Both the position numbers and the translations under genes were made by a program. A DNA stretch of 64,000 bases from contig NZ_FNVS01000004.1 in the NCBI RefSeq assembly GCF_900108035.1, positions 124,001 to 188,000 of the forward strand. The letters run 5' to 3'. How positions within the stretch are numbered: the stretch's first letter is position 1; each line of letters opens with the position of its first letter. This DNA is from Parabacteroides chinchillae (GTDB lineage Bacteria; Bacteroidota; Bacteroidia; Bacteroidales; Tannerellaceae). The notes beneath the pieces were generated by a model that was not told where the DNA came from, made no database searches, and was given only the letters and a program-made list of their open reading frames with translations. Shown here piece after piece: positions 40,517 to 49,512 of the stretch.

Positions 40517-40602
40517 CAAAAGTAGAGCTATTATATAGGCATGGCTATAGGCGAAACTTTCAAGATTAATAGGTAAAAATAGCATACCGGCAGATTGATA
40601 GG
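40517..40602 (-). promoter_or_regulatory. Pilin promoter B with shared upstream motifs
   Basis: Minus-strand -7 box TACTTTTG (40517-40524). Upstream, CCTAT lies with exactly 22 bp between it and the box (40547-40551), TTTACCTATTAAT comes next (CCTAT at 40569-40573, 22 bp further) and CCTATCAATC at 40598-40602 and before. Another CCTAT is at 40535-40539. The same spaced set is found before the genes at 45534 and 46945. Confidence 0.65.
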
Positions 40603-40665
40603 CACACCCTTTAGATACGATAGAAACACCGTTTTTAAGATTAGGTACGGCCTGTATATATAAAA

Positions 40666-40708
40666 CAAATCATCCCGATGTTTTTTCAAAAACATCGGGA
40701 TGATTTTA
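40666..40708 (-). terminator. Terminator inside the pilus locus
   Basis: Near-perfect hairpin around ATCATCCCGATG / CATCGGGATGAT with A and T runs on both sides, 29 bp after the stop at 40737. It separates two pilin transcription units. Confidence 0.85.
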
Positions 40709-40736
40709 TAAAATGATCGGGGAGAAATTTTTATTA

Positions 40737-41999
40737 TCAATTTGCATCATTCTCTGCCTGATCTACAATTTGCCATAGATAGGCAACAACCGCTGCACTT
40801 ACATAAGCATTCATTTCTATATTATCCTCATCTCTGGAACCTTCACCCGTAATAATAACTTCTATCCGATACACATGATTAGGCTTTACTTTTATTGGCT
40901 CATCATTGTCTTTCAGGAGAACGCGGAAATGTCTTTCTTCTTCTATTCCTGCATTTTTAAAAAATCCGGAGATAACCAATGCTGTTTCACATACATTTAC
41001 ATTATCTCCTTTCTCAGGATTAGCAAACGTATATCTGAAAAATTTATCAATAGCAGAATTATCTGTCCAATCACCAACCAGTCCTTTTGTATAACCGGTA
41101 GTATATTTCTTATACAAAGCAGGAACCACTTCAGAGCCGGGTTGTATCCAACCAGCCCGGTCTCCAGGTTTAAGTTTGTCAAACATGGCAGATTCATATC
41201 CTTTATAATAAACATAGCTTGGGTTGTTTATAGAATTTATAGACGAAACGCTACGGGCATTTGCCAACCACAGTCCTGTTAATTTAAACTCCGCATTCTT
41301 ATATGTTTCTTCTTGAAAACTTACGGTTATTTTATCTACCTGAATACGGGCAACTAAACGATTTAAAGCTATTGTTCCTGCAGCCTGCTGAGTTGTTTCC
41401 GTATAAACGAAAGCGGATGTAGACGATTTAATCCAGTTTTCATTTCTAGTAGTCTGCGTCGTTCCATTTTCTGTCTTTTTCACTGTAGGACGCACGCCTG
41501 TGAATTGGATTGTATCGCTTGCCATAGGCAAAACGTCTCCTATCTGGTATTGGTCGCAACTTTTTGTAACAACAACCGTATTAAAGTCGTCCATACTATA
41601 GATAGAAGCAACATTATCTGTGGCATTCGCAACCAATACAGCATAGAATTTATCATTTGTAGCACCTCCTTTTTCATCTACCGGGGTAACTTTTATAAGT
41701 ATATCTTTGATCTCGGATATACCATTCTGGTTCGTCTCATCTTGATAAGCTACACGTTTTCTGGTAGCAGCGTCAAATATAAGGGCTGTCAGACGAGTTA
41801 TTTTCGTTTCATTGTTCAAATTTTGTTCACCCTTGTCATCCGTTATGGATCTTGTCTGGGTATTCGATTTTGCAACAAACGATATATATGCATCCACCGG
41901 TTCCTTCGGTATATTATTATCAATAATATCGTCTTCGTTAGAGCAAGCGCCAAAAGCAATTAATGCCATAAGCGAGAAAAATAAATATCGTAGTTTCAT
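40737..41999 (-). CDS. Fimbrillin (FimA/Mfa1-type pilin)
   Basis: 420-residue lipoprotein with lipobox FGACS (Cys19) and Arg50 in TQTRS, the expected cleavage site of the mature pilin. The order of blocks is that of Bacteroidales type V pilins: ITRLTALIFDAATRKRVAYQ, FYAVLVANATDN, a second-domain strand TIALNRLVARIQVDKI and the C-terminal VVAYLWQIVDQAEN that would act as donor strand. It follows the gene at 42047 by 47 bp and is followed by a terminator, so it ends the anchor-containing unit. Confidence 0.82.
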   Translation of the reverse strand: MKLRYLFFSLMALIAFGACSNEDDIIDNNIPKEPVDAYISFVAKSNTQTRSITDDKGEQNLNNETKITRLTALIFDAATRKRVAYQDETNQNGISEIKDILIKVTPVDEKGGATNDKFYAVLVANATDNVASIYSMDDFNTVVVTKSCDQYQIGDVLPMASDTIQFTGVRPTVKKTENGTTQTTRNENWIKSSTSAFVYTETTQQAAGTIALNRLVARIQVDKITVSFQEETYKNAEFKLTGLWLANARSVSSINSINNPSYVYYKGYESAMFDKLKPGDRAGWIQPGSEVVPALYKKYTTGYTKGLVGDWTDNSAIDKFFRYTFANPEKGDNVNVCETALVISGFFKNAGIEEERHFRVLLKDNDEPIKVKPNHVYRIEVIITGEGSRDEDNIEMNAYVSAAVVAYLWQIVDQAENDAN

Positions 42000-42046
42000 A
42001 AATTATTGATTAAAATGTTTGTATTCTTTTTTACCCTTATATTGAA

Positions 42047-43150
42047 TTATTCATAAGAAGCCTCCTGGCGAATATTCCCCCAATTTGCAATAGATACGAC
42101 ACAGTCGAGCGTGATATCCACCGGAGTTGAAGGTATTGGAGGTGTAGGATATTGATCGCCGTCAAAACTATTTTTACCAAATGTAATGCCTATCTGGTAA
42201 ACATAATTTCTCTTTATATAATTATGATTATATCCTCTATCCTTGCCATTCTCATTAATTGTAACGAAAAATTGTTTTCTTTCAGACAGATAACCGCCTG
42301 AGGCCTGCAATGTTGCATCTATCACCAACTGAGTAGCATTTTCACTTGCTCCGTTTTCCATTACATAAGCATAATAAGAAGTATCGGTTATAGGTGTTTC
42401 TGCATTTACTGTCCTATTTAGAGTATTCCGGGCAACTTCGTCTGACAAATAACCAGGTATCTCAACCATTCCCCAATCTGCAGCACTGAAGTAACGGGAA
42501 GCTGTTTTTACTTTTGACAACCAAATATTATTCACCCTAACCGTACGCCCGGACAGTATCGAACCGGAGAAATTAGTACGGATACTCGCCACATCTATAC
42601 GGGCTGCAACACGCGTCAACAGGATCGGATCGTTCAAGCCGCCGACATTAGCCTGCGAAGTACCATACCCAATATAATTATCATCCGTATTCGATAGTAT
42701 AACAGAAATCAGCCGGCTACTCATTGTCAGGTTATTTTGCAATTGCGATGACAATTCTACTATTTTGTTTTCAAATGCAGTATAGTTATTTACATCCTCA
42801 AAGGAACCTTGAGGAACATTTGCAACAATGGCAATCTGTACATTACCGGTCTGCATCTCAACATCAGTGATTTCAGCAGTTCCATCGGCCCCAACTGTAG
42901 ACTGCCACTTAGAGCCTAACACTTGAGTACCATTTTCATTAAATATGATAGCAGTCAAATTATTAATTGCAGCTTCACCCGGCAGTTCATTCTTATCAGC
43001 AGCCCGCGTAGCTAAACCTCCTATCGCTTCTACTTTGACCGATATACGCCCTGTTTTTCCTGCTTGCGGTATTTCTGTTTCGTCATTTTTAGAACAAGAA
43101 GCGAAAGCTTGCAAAACAAAGAATATCAGTATTATATTTTTCAATTTCAT
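42047..43150 (-). CDS. Fimbrillin (FimA/Mfa1-type pilin)
   Basis: From the ATG at 43150 it is 367 residues, with lipobox FASCS (Cys19) and Arg49 in LATRA. The N-terminal domain has INNLTAIIFNENGTQVLGSK and QIAIVANVPQG; the second domain has PILLTRVAARIDVASI; the end is LDCVVSIANWGNIRQEASYE, a normal pilin tail. A TTG ten codons upstream is in frame but unlikely. It begins 32 bp after the FimB-type gene. Confidence 0.82.
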   Translation of the reverse strand: MKLKNIILIFFVLQAFASCSKNDETEIPQAGKTGRISVKVEAIGGLATRAADKNELPGEAAINNLTAIIFNENGTQVLGSKWQSTVGADGTAEITDVEMQTGNVQIAIVANVPQGSFEDVNNYTAFENKIVELSSQLQNNLTMSSRLISVILSNTDDNYIGYGTSQANVGGLNDPILLTRVAARIDVASIRTNFSGSILSGRTVRVNNIWLSKVKTASRYFSAADWGMVEIPGYLSDEVARNTLNRTVNAETPITDTSYYAYVMENGASENATQLVIDATLQASGGYLSERKQFFVTINENGKDRGYNHNYIKRNYVYQIGITFGKNSFDGDQYPTPPIPSTPVDITLDCVVSIANWGNIRQEASYE

Positions 43151-43182
43151 ATCGTGATAATTTTCGAATTTATTTAACAAGA

Positions 43183-44145
43183 TCAGAGCTCATGTTCTTC
43201 CTTCACCACACCCCAGGGACGTACACTAACTTTAACACCGGAAATCAATCCGTCTTCACCAAACTGAATCAGTACGTATTTTAACTGTCCGGGTTCGACA
43301 GTAATCGGATCATCTATCTGATCAGACTCTTTACGTCCAAGCAACTGCTTGTTAAGATTCAATGTCACATCCATTTTTTCACCGGGACAAAGACGATGGT
43401 TTTTAGGCGTGTACCATTCTTTACCAATCGTACTCGTACCCCAATCTCCCGCAGGATTATAATAGACACTATCACCAATAGTCTCTCCTTTATAATTATA
43501 TGAATCCAGGGTACGATTCAAATAGAAATTACACATCGGATCATCTGCTTTCAAGGTACGGGCATTAATAGCATATTGCAAACCTTCTGTCTCAATATGA
43601 ATCTCTCCCGTACGCGGTCTGACCACAATTGTATCATTTACAGTAATACCATCTCCTACCGAAGCACGAATCACTTCCAGCGAACCAAAATAAAGGTCGT
43701 CTGCCGAAGTTGCCATATCGGTTTTAGATGCATCTTCGGGATCTGTCGTACGGTTTATTGTCACTTTCAGATCAACGGCAGTCTTTAAACTTTTCGTAAC
43801 AGTTGTCTTATCGGCATCATCTATATTTCCCCAAGCAACAACCGTCAATTTTGCATCGGCAGAATAACCGTTCAGAACAATCTCCCGGCGTCCGGCAATA
43901 AAGTCCTGGTCAAGTGTGCGCGTTTCCAAATAATTGCCTTTTTCATCGAAAATGAACAGAGAGGCATTAGGCACGTCCCCCGGAACAGCCTCCGTAATGT
44001 CATCCCCTTCCGCATTGACAACCTTCAATGTCAATTTATAGCCCGGGCACGGATCAAGATCATCATAAATACTACAACCGGCCAGTAATATCGATATACA
44101 AAATGCAAAAAGCAACCGCCTGTTTATAACTGAAATATATTTCAT
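43183..44145 (-). CDS. FimB/Mfa2-type pilus anchor lipoprotein
   Basis: 320 residues, lipobox LAGCS (Cys24). It has the Mfa2 pattern with DPCPGYKLTLKVVNAEG, NASLFIFDEKGNYLETRTL, KLTVVAWGN and the end GVKVSVRPWGVV. Unlike the six pilins around it, no Arg cleavage site of the TRA type is seen at residues 49-56, as expected for an anchor that stays lipidated. Such proteins end fibre growth and hold it at the outer membrane. It lies between two pilin genes (33-bp and 32-bp gaps). Confidence 0.83.
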   Translation of the reverse strand: MKYISVINRRLLFAFCISILLAGCSIYDDLDPCPGYKLTLKVVNAEGDDITEAVPGDVPNASLFIFDEKGNYLETRTLDQDFIAGRREIVLNGYSADAKLTVVAWGNIDDADKTTVTKSLKTAVDLKVTINRTTDPEDASKTDMATSADDLYFGSLEVIRASVGDGITVNDTIVVRPRTGEIHIETEGLQYAINARTLKADDPMCNFYLNRTLDSYNYKGETIGDSVYYNPAGDWGTSTIGKEWYTPKNHRLCPGEKMDVTLNLNKQLLGRKESDQIDDPITVEPGQLKYVLIQFGEDGLISGVKVSVRPWGVVKEEHEL

Positions 44146-44178
44146 AATAATTTATTTTCCTTCTATATTTATATTACT

Positions 44179-45534
44179 TTAGTCTACCTCCGTACCACTC
44201 ATATCTACAATTTTCCAATTGCTAACCTTAACGGCAACACTTGCATAAGCATCTTGCAGCAAATCGAATGGCTTATCCGAGCCTGGTCCACGAATTATCA
44301 TATTGATTGTATAAAACTTATTTCGTTTTATATATGAATGTTCTATATCCGAGTAGTTTTCAACTTTACCGGTTTTGTTCACAATCAAAGTATAGTAGTA
44401 GTCATTTGAAACCTGCATACCTATCTTTTTATCTTTATAAGAAAGCCTGGCCTTCACAACCATAAGTGTAGGCATTTCTCCATCTTGATTTTCATAAACA
44501 TAAAACATACGTCCAAGCGGAAATCCTCCACCCACAGAAATATGACCGCCATCTTTTTTGCTTGGGTCCAGAACTTCATTGATTGGCAAAAACGCAAAAT
44601 ATCTATTTCGGAAACAAAGATCTACATTCGGTAAAAAATCTTTATATGTCTGATCGCTATTTATAAAATCATACCATAGCAGACTTTCATTCACACTATT
44701 CGCAAACTTCTTCATATTTCCGGTTTCATCTTTTACTGCCGGGTTACCACACCAAAACTGCAAAGGGATTTGATTCTTGTCTGTTTCTGTTTTAATTTCC
44801 AAAGCTCCACACGCATTTTCAGCTTCCATATAAGACGAATTCTTCACATTCGCCAGAAAAAGGGACAAAGGCATTAATGTTGCATTTTCGCTATATTCAT
44901 CTTTAGGTTCAAACCGAAGATTAGACAATTGTACCCGGGCTAATGCACGGTATAAAGGAATACCTGCATTTTTATCACCATCAACCCCGATTTTATTTTC
45001 CACATCAGCAAGGAGAGTAGTACTGATCACTCCGCTCGTCATTACAATATTTCCATTCAGCTCCCGATCCAAATGGAGAGTATCACCCATAAAAGCATCC
45101 AACGTTTTCAGGCCTTCAAATTTTAATACTGGCACATTTGCAAATACCAACAATTTCACTTTACCTGATTTTACAGGAATCTGTCCTAAACTTGTTACAC
45201 CTCCTTTTTCTGAGGTCACATCCAAAGAGTGCTTCAAAACAATCAGTTCACCGGAAACCATATCCGGATAAGCTCCATCATTAAACACTGCAACTGTCAA
45301 TGAATTTATATATCCCTCTGTATTTTTCACATCAACAATATCTCCCAAGCTTGATCCCGGATCAATCTCGGCCCGGGTTTGGAAAGCTCTTGTTTGAGCA
45401 GATTCATCCTTTACGGCTATCGATAGTGTTGCATCCGGAATATGTTTAACTTCTTCCTGTATTTTATCATCGCCCGAACAAGAGGAAAACAGTCCGCAAA
45501 TTGATAAGAATAATAGAAAAATATCCAGTTTCAT
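44179..45534 (-). CDS. Fimbrillin-like lipoprotein (pilin)
   Basis: From the ATG at 45534 it is 451 residues. The lipobox is FSSCS (Cys19) and two candidate Arg sites occur (Arg49 in AQTRA, Arg54 in FQTRA). The pilin blocks INSLTVAVFNDGAYPD, KLLVFANVPV, PLYRALARVQLSNL and the C-terminal YASVAVKVSNWKIVDMSG are present. The frame is open 52 codons further upstream, but that part covers the promoter and lacks a signal peptide. Promoter A at 45577 leads this unit, which also holds the anchor and two more pilins. Confidence 0.8.
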   Translation of the reverse strand: MKLDIFLLFLSICGLFSSCSGDDKIQEEVKHIPDATLSIAVKDESAQTRAFQTRAEIDPGSSLGDIVDVKNTEGYINSLTVAVFNDGAYPDMVSGELIVLKHSLDVTSEKGGVTSLGQIPVKSGKVKLLVFANVPVLKFEGLKTLDAFMGDTLHLDRELNGNIVMTSGVISTTLLADVENKIGVDGDKNAGIPLYRALARVQLSNLRFEPKDEYSENATLMPLSLFLANVKNSSYMEAENACGALEIKTETDKNQIPLQFWCGNPAVKDETGNMKKFANSVNESLLWYDFINSDQTYKDFLPNVDLCFRNRYFAFLPINEVLDPSKKDGGHISVGGGFPLGRMFYVYENQDGEMPTLMVVKARLSYKDKKIGMQVSNDYYYTLIVNKTGKVENYSDIEHSYIKRNKFYTINMIIRGPGSDKPFDLLQDAYASVAVKVSNWKIVDMSGTEVD

Positions 45535-45576
45535 TTGATATATTTTATACATGTTATCTACTTCATTTTTACGATA

Positions 45577-45663
45577 CAAAGATAAGATGCCCACAAGAGG
45601 TTGCAGATAGGTGGCTCTCTCTATATTAATAGGTAAATCCATCAACTTTTTCCGATTGATAGG
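45577..45663 (-). promoter_or_regulatory. Pilin promoter A with shared upstream motifs
   Basis: Minus-strand -7 box TATCTTTG (45577-45584). CCTAT with exactly 22 bp between it and the box (45607-45611), TTTACCTATTAAT with CCTAT at 45629-45633, and CCTATCAATC with CCTAT at 45659-45663. Spacings match promoter B to within 1 bp. Confidence 0.65.
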
Positions 45664-45701
45664 ATTGCCTGCATAATGCAATGTTTGCAATGCTTTACCA
45701 C

Positions 45702-45740
45702 AAAAAAAGATCCCCCGGAAATTTTACTATCCGGGGGATC
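45702..45740 (-). terminator. Terminator after the first pilin
   Basis: GATCCCCCGG and CCGGGGGATC form a strong hairpin followed on the minus strand by TTTTTTT, 24 bp after the stop at 45764. Confidence 0.9.
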
Positions 45741-45763
45741 TCTCACTATATTAATATACTACC

Positions 45764-46945
45764 TTATTCAAATTCGGCAGTTTGTTCGATTATTCCATAA
45801 GGAGCTACTTTTACGAAGCAATCAAGTGTAGCTGCTACCGGATCCGGGTCAGGAGTGTTGCTACCTGTGCCTGATAATGTCAAATCGATCTGATAACGCA
45901 TATTGCGATCAATTTTACCAGTTCCTTTGCTTGAATCGGAACCTGAAGAAAATGTACCCGTCTCATTCACAATAATCGTATAGCATCTGTTAGCTAAAGT
46001 CTTCTCAACACCATTTGCAGTTGTATACTTAACAGTACCTTTAACAATCAACCAAGTCTTATTATTTGTATTCTGATTTGCATATACATAGAATGAATCT
46101 GCCACAGCAAAAGCAGAGCCTTGAGACTGTATGTCCGTAATTACATTGCTTGAAGTATAAGGTTGAGCATAGTAAGCCAACGGATCTGCATCCCCTTTAG
46201 AACCTGAATAAAATCCGGTTGTTGTATAATAGGTAGAACCTTTAGCCTCCGTTCCTGCACCAATCAATAAAGTTTGTTTCGGAGCATTTTTCAAATAAAC
46301 ACTATCCAATGTAAATGTAGCATTTTTATATGCAACAGGATCTTTCATTTTTAATGAAATTGTATTTACTACCACCTTCGCTACATTACGATACAAAGTA
46401 ATATCAACGGAACCTACTTTATTATAACCTCCAATTGAGCTTGCCGCATACAAGTTTGGACCTGTAATTAAAGAGCCGGTTGTTATAACTTCGCTACTCA
46501 TAGTCAAACCTGCACTAGTTGCAACTTCAGAAACATCACTACCGTCTACAAGGTTCTGAGTTACCGTCTGAAACTCTCCGATTGTTGATTTTCCATTGAA
46601 ATCAGCAGCTCGTTTATTTGCAATAGCCAACACTTTATAGGTATTACCGGAAATCAAACTATTAACAGTAGGAGTACGTCTGATTGCACCGTTACTGGCT
46701 GTTGTATCCTTAACAGCAACAAGACTTCCGTCTGTATTAAAAACGGCAACAACTAACGAGTTGATTTGATCTTCTGTACTGGTCTCGGCAATAGCTCTTG
46801 TTTGAGTACTCGAACTAATCCCAATTACCAAAGAAGCATTCCCTTTATCCGGAGTCGGATTTACACCAATAACATCATCTTCCTTAGAACAAGAAGCGAG
46901 AATACATGCAATGACAGATGCATAAAGCAAATTTCTCATTTTCAT
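45764..46945 (-). CDS. Fimbrillin, likely major pilin
   Basis: 393 residues with lipobox LASCS (Cys19) and Arg50 in TQTRA. It is rich in Ser, Thr and Ala as major pilins often are. The blocks are INSLVVAVFNTDGSLV, YKVLAIANKRA, DITLYRNVAKVVVNTI and the tail LDCFVKVAPYGIIEQTAEFE. It has its own promoter (47084) and a strong terminator, which fits a subunit made in excess over those in the next unit. It is the first gene after the regulator at 47297. Calling it major is an inference from position and the separate transcript. Confidence 0.82.
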   Translation of the reverse strand: MKMRNLLYASVIACILASCSKEDDVIGVNPTPDKGNASLVIGISSSTQTRAIAETSTEDQINSLVVAVFNTDGSLVAVKDTTASNGAIRRTPTVNSLISGNTYKVLAIANKRAADFNGKSTIGEFQTVTQNLVDGSDVSEVATSAGLTMSSEVITTGSLITGPNLYAASSIGGYNKVGSVDITLYRNVAKVVVNTISLKMKDPVAYKNATFTLDSVYLKNAPKQTLLIGAGTEAKGSTYYTTTGFYSGSKGDADPLAYYAQPYTSSNVITDIQSQGSAFAVADSFYVYANQNTNNKTWLIVKGTVKYTTANGVEKTLANRCYTIIVNETGTFSSGSDSSKGTGKIDRNMRYQIDLTLSGTGSNTPDPDPVAATLDCFVKVAPYGIIEQTAEFE

Positions 46946-47043
46946 AATTTTAATTATTAATTTTGTGAATATTATTTTTATTTTCCTTTACTATATTATT
47001 ACGTACAATAATAACTGCAGCTTTTAGAACCTTAGCGGAACTT

Positions 47044-47058
47044 TGTATACCCTATACA
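47044..47058 (-). other. 5' leader hairpin with GGG loop
   Basis: Minus strand TGTATA-GGG-TATACA, a perfect 6-bp stem with a 3-base loop, 26 nt downstream of the -7 box of promoter C, inside the leader of the first pilin. A longer pairing GAACCT/AAGGTTC encloses it. Confidence 0.55.
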
Positions 47059-47083
47059 GGTTCGTTGTTTAAGTTTTACGATG

Positions 47084-47180
47084 CAAATGTATATTCCCCT
47101 CAAAAAACAACAGATAGAAAAATGTATCAATTAATATCGGTAAAAAAGTCAACCCGTTTTTTATCAGCACTTTGATAGAA
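47084..47180 (-). promoter_or_regulatory. Pilin promoter C with shared upstream motifs
   Basis: Minus-strand -7 box TACATTTG (47084-47091) and a TTTTTTG run near -33. TCTATCTG begins with the same 22-bp spacing to the box (CTAT ending at 47114), and TTTACC lies 26 bp above it, as in promoters A and B. A TCTATCAAAG site near 47175 is about 10 bp, one helical turn, further up than in A and B. The leader is about 130 nt. Confidence 0.65.
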
Positions 47181-47236
47181 ACACACTGTAAAAAGAGAGA
47201 AAATACAAGATTTATTTACAGGGCAGGCTAAAAATA

Positions 47237-47270
47237 AAAAACCTCTCCAATTTAAATTGGAGAGGTTTTT
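47237..47270 (-). terminator. Terminator of the hybrid regulator
   Basis: Perfect 34-bp palindrome with arms AAAAACCTCTCCAATTT and its complement, 26 bp after the regulator stop. Confidence 0.9.
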
Positions 47271-47296
47271 AAAATATGATTTTATTTGATACCGAT

Positions 47297-49162
47297 TTAT
47301 ACAGGCACACCATACTGGGAAGGGGTTACACCGTATTGTTCCGTAAAACGCTTACGGAAAGTAGCCGTATCATTAAATCCAACCATCTCTGCCACCTCTT
47401 GCACAGAATATTGTTGGGTAAGAAGAAGTTCTGCCGCTTTTTTAAGACGGACAGTCCGGGTTAACTCTAAAATACTACAATCCGAATATTGTTTTATTTT
47501 ACGGTATAATGTTGGCAGGCTCATATTCAATGAGTCTGCCAACACCTTTGCCTCAAAGGTGGAATCATCCAAGTGTTGTTCTATATTTTTCATTACTGCA
47601 TCCATAAACGGGTTGGAATTCTTACTATTTGAAGAAGATATATCAACGGTATCCTCTTCGCCGGAATTAACTCCTGCCGAACCGGCAAAATATTGCCAAA
47701 GTTCTTCACGGCGTTTCAATAATCCGTTTATTTTGGTACGAAGTATTTCTATATCAAAAGGCTTTGTAATATAATCGTCTGCCCCCGCTTCTATACCAAC
47801 AACAATATCTTCACTTTCCACTTTAGCCGTCAGCATAACAACAGGTATCTGAGCAGTACGGCTATCACTCTTAAGTTCGCGGCAAGTTTTTATACCATCT
47901 TTTACAGGCATCATTACATCACAAAGAATCAAATCCGGTAATTCCCTGAAAGCCACTTCAAGGCCTTCTTCTCCATTCCGGGCTTCCAGTATCTGATATT
48001 CTTTATTAAATATGTGTTTAAGAAACCAACGTATCTGATCGCTATCATCAATAATCAGCAATTTCTTTCCCATCGTAATTTTCTTTTGCGAAATAATCCG
48101 GATCAGATTTGCAATCTCTTCTTTTTGATCTTCATTCAATTTAACCAAATCAGCCTCCGGTTCAACAAATTCCACCCGTCTTTCGAGCAAATGTTGTTTC
48201 CCTAATGGTAGATATAATGTATAAGAGGTTCCATTATTATTAAGTTCGCGTTTATAAATCCCCCCTATATCATTCACCATATCAATAATCTGTTTCAAAC
48301 CACGACGAGCAGTTTCGTTTTCATCCAAACCTTCATCTTGAACAGATAAAGCACAATAAGCTTTCTTATCCTTACGAACAACAGAAATATCCAGAATAAC
48401 TTTTCCATAGCTAAAGGTATTTTTAAATGCATTTGTCAACAAAGTACGCAACGCATATTCAAACTTACGGCGGTCTAGCCAAAGCCACAGCATATCTGTC
48501 TGGGTATTAACTCTGAAATCTATATTATTCATAGCAACCCAATCCACAAACAAATCACAAATCTGACGAGACATATCGACCATATCATATCGGGCAATAC
48601 GCAAATAATTAGCTACATCATTATTAAAACGCGTTCCTACTAACTGATCCGCCAAATCTTGCAGAGCCAGCGTATTACGATAAGCAGAAAGTAGTTGAGT
48701 AGACATTTCTTCTCCCGGATTTTTATTTTGGACAATTAAGGCCAGAGAGCCTAATACCAAAGATAACGGAGTTCGCATCTCATGAACCGTTTCGACGAAG
48801 AAGGTATCTTGTATATTTTCGGCATCTTTTACAAGTTGGTTTGCTATTTCTTCTTTTTCGGTAACTTCACGCAACATGGCATCATTCTCTTTTATCTTGG
48901 CAACAAGCATTTGTTCCAACTCACGCTTATTACCCGACAAAGTAGAAATGGAAATTTCCTGTTGTTTCAGCTTTTCCTGTAATTCATTATTGATCGTTTT
49001 CAAACTCGCATTATCGCCTTCTTGTTCTGCAACTTTCATTTTCAATTTTTCATAATCAGACTGCATCTGCATAAAAATACTGACAGATGATTTTTGCCTG
49101 AATACATATATAAACAGGGTTAATGAAAATAAAGCCAACAAAATAATTAGAGTAACTTCCAT
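47297..49162 (-). CDS. Membrane-anchored hybrid regulator (degenerate histidine kinase, receiver, AraC HTH)
   Basis: 621 residues. Order: one TM helix (2-21), a coiled coil (about 27-118), a HisKA dimer with His127 in VHEMRTPLS, an ATPase-like part with N box TNAFKN (near 243-248), a receiver with IDDSDQ (371-376), phosphoacceptor Asp415 and the TKPF lysine, and an AraC helix-turn-helix (about 515-620). There is no large periplasmic sensor as in usual hybrid two-component systems. The ATPase lid is shortened: only DEGLD stands for the G1 box and no F box or normal G2 box follows. Its place between pilin operons and the divergent anchor gene suggests it controls them. Confidence 0.85.
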   Translation of the reverse strand: MEVTLIILLALFSLTLFIYVFRQKSSVSIFMQMQSDYEKLKMKVAEQEGDNASLKTINNELQEKLKQQEISISTLSGNKRELEQMLVAKIKENDAMLREVTEKEEIANQLVKDAENIQDTFFVETVHEMRTPLSLVLGSLALIVQNKNPGEEMSTQLLSAYRNTLALQDLADQLVGTRFNNDVANYLRIARYDMVDMSRQICDLFVDWVAMNNIDFRVNTQTDMLWLWLDRRKFEYALRTLLTNAFKNTFSYGKVILDISVVRKDKKAYCALSVQDEGLDENETARRGLKQIIDMVNDIGGIYKRELNNNGTSYTLYLPLGKQHLLERRVEFVEPEADLVKLNEDQKEEIANLIRIISQKKITMGKKLLIIDDSDQIRWFLKHIFNKEYQILEARNGEEGLEVAFRELPDLILCDVMMPVKDGIKTCRELKSDSRTAQIPVVMLTAKVESEDIVVGIEAGADDYITKPFDIEILRTKINGLLKRREELWQYFAGSAGVNSGEEDTVDISSSNSKNSNPFMDAVMKNIEQHLDDSTFEAKVLADSLNMSLPTLYRKIKQYSDCSILELTRTVRLKKAAELLLTQQYSVQEVAEMVGFNDTATFRKRFTEQYGVTPSQYGVPV

Positions 49163-49512
49163 AAGAGTTAAAATTGGTTGTAATTACAGTTTTCAATATC
49201 TCAAAATATCGTTCTTATTTTTAAGATACTACATATACAAAGGTCTAAATAAAAATTCATATCAGAAAGTAAATTAAAAGAAAGTTTTGCTATCAAATAA
49301 TCTTTATTTAATAACAAAAATATTCAACTGCAAATAATTGGATCACCACCTAATGCTATAGATACAAAATAAAACGAACACGCATGATTTTGACATGAAT
49401 ACACCCATATAGACACGTTTAGCACCTATTTTGAAACAATCACAACACATAAAACGCCATTAAACGACTCATTTAACATGTTTTATATTGTATTTTTTAA
49501 AATATCCCCAGT
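49163..49512. other. Gap between regulator and divergent anchor gene
   Basis: AT-rich stretch with no gene. It should hold the regulator promoter on the minus strand, but no exact TAnnTTTG was found at a sensible distance. CACCTATTTTG near 49421 resembles one half-site of the pilin promoters, without the partner sites. Confidence 0.4.

Noticed and set aside
45535-45690. 52-codon extension of the pilin at 44179
   Set aside because: It covers the promoter motifs and would bury the lipoprotein signal peptide.
49380-49512. Fourth copy of the shared pilin promoter code before the divergent anchor-like gene
   Set aside because: Only one loose CACCTAT half-site is present, about 90 bp from the -7 box, so the spacing does not fit.
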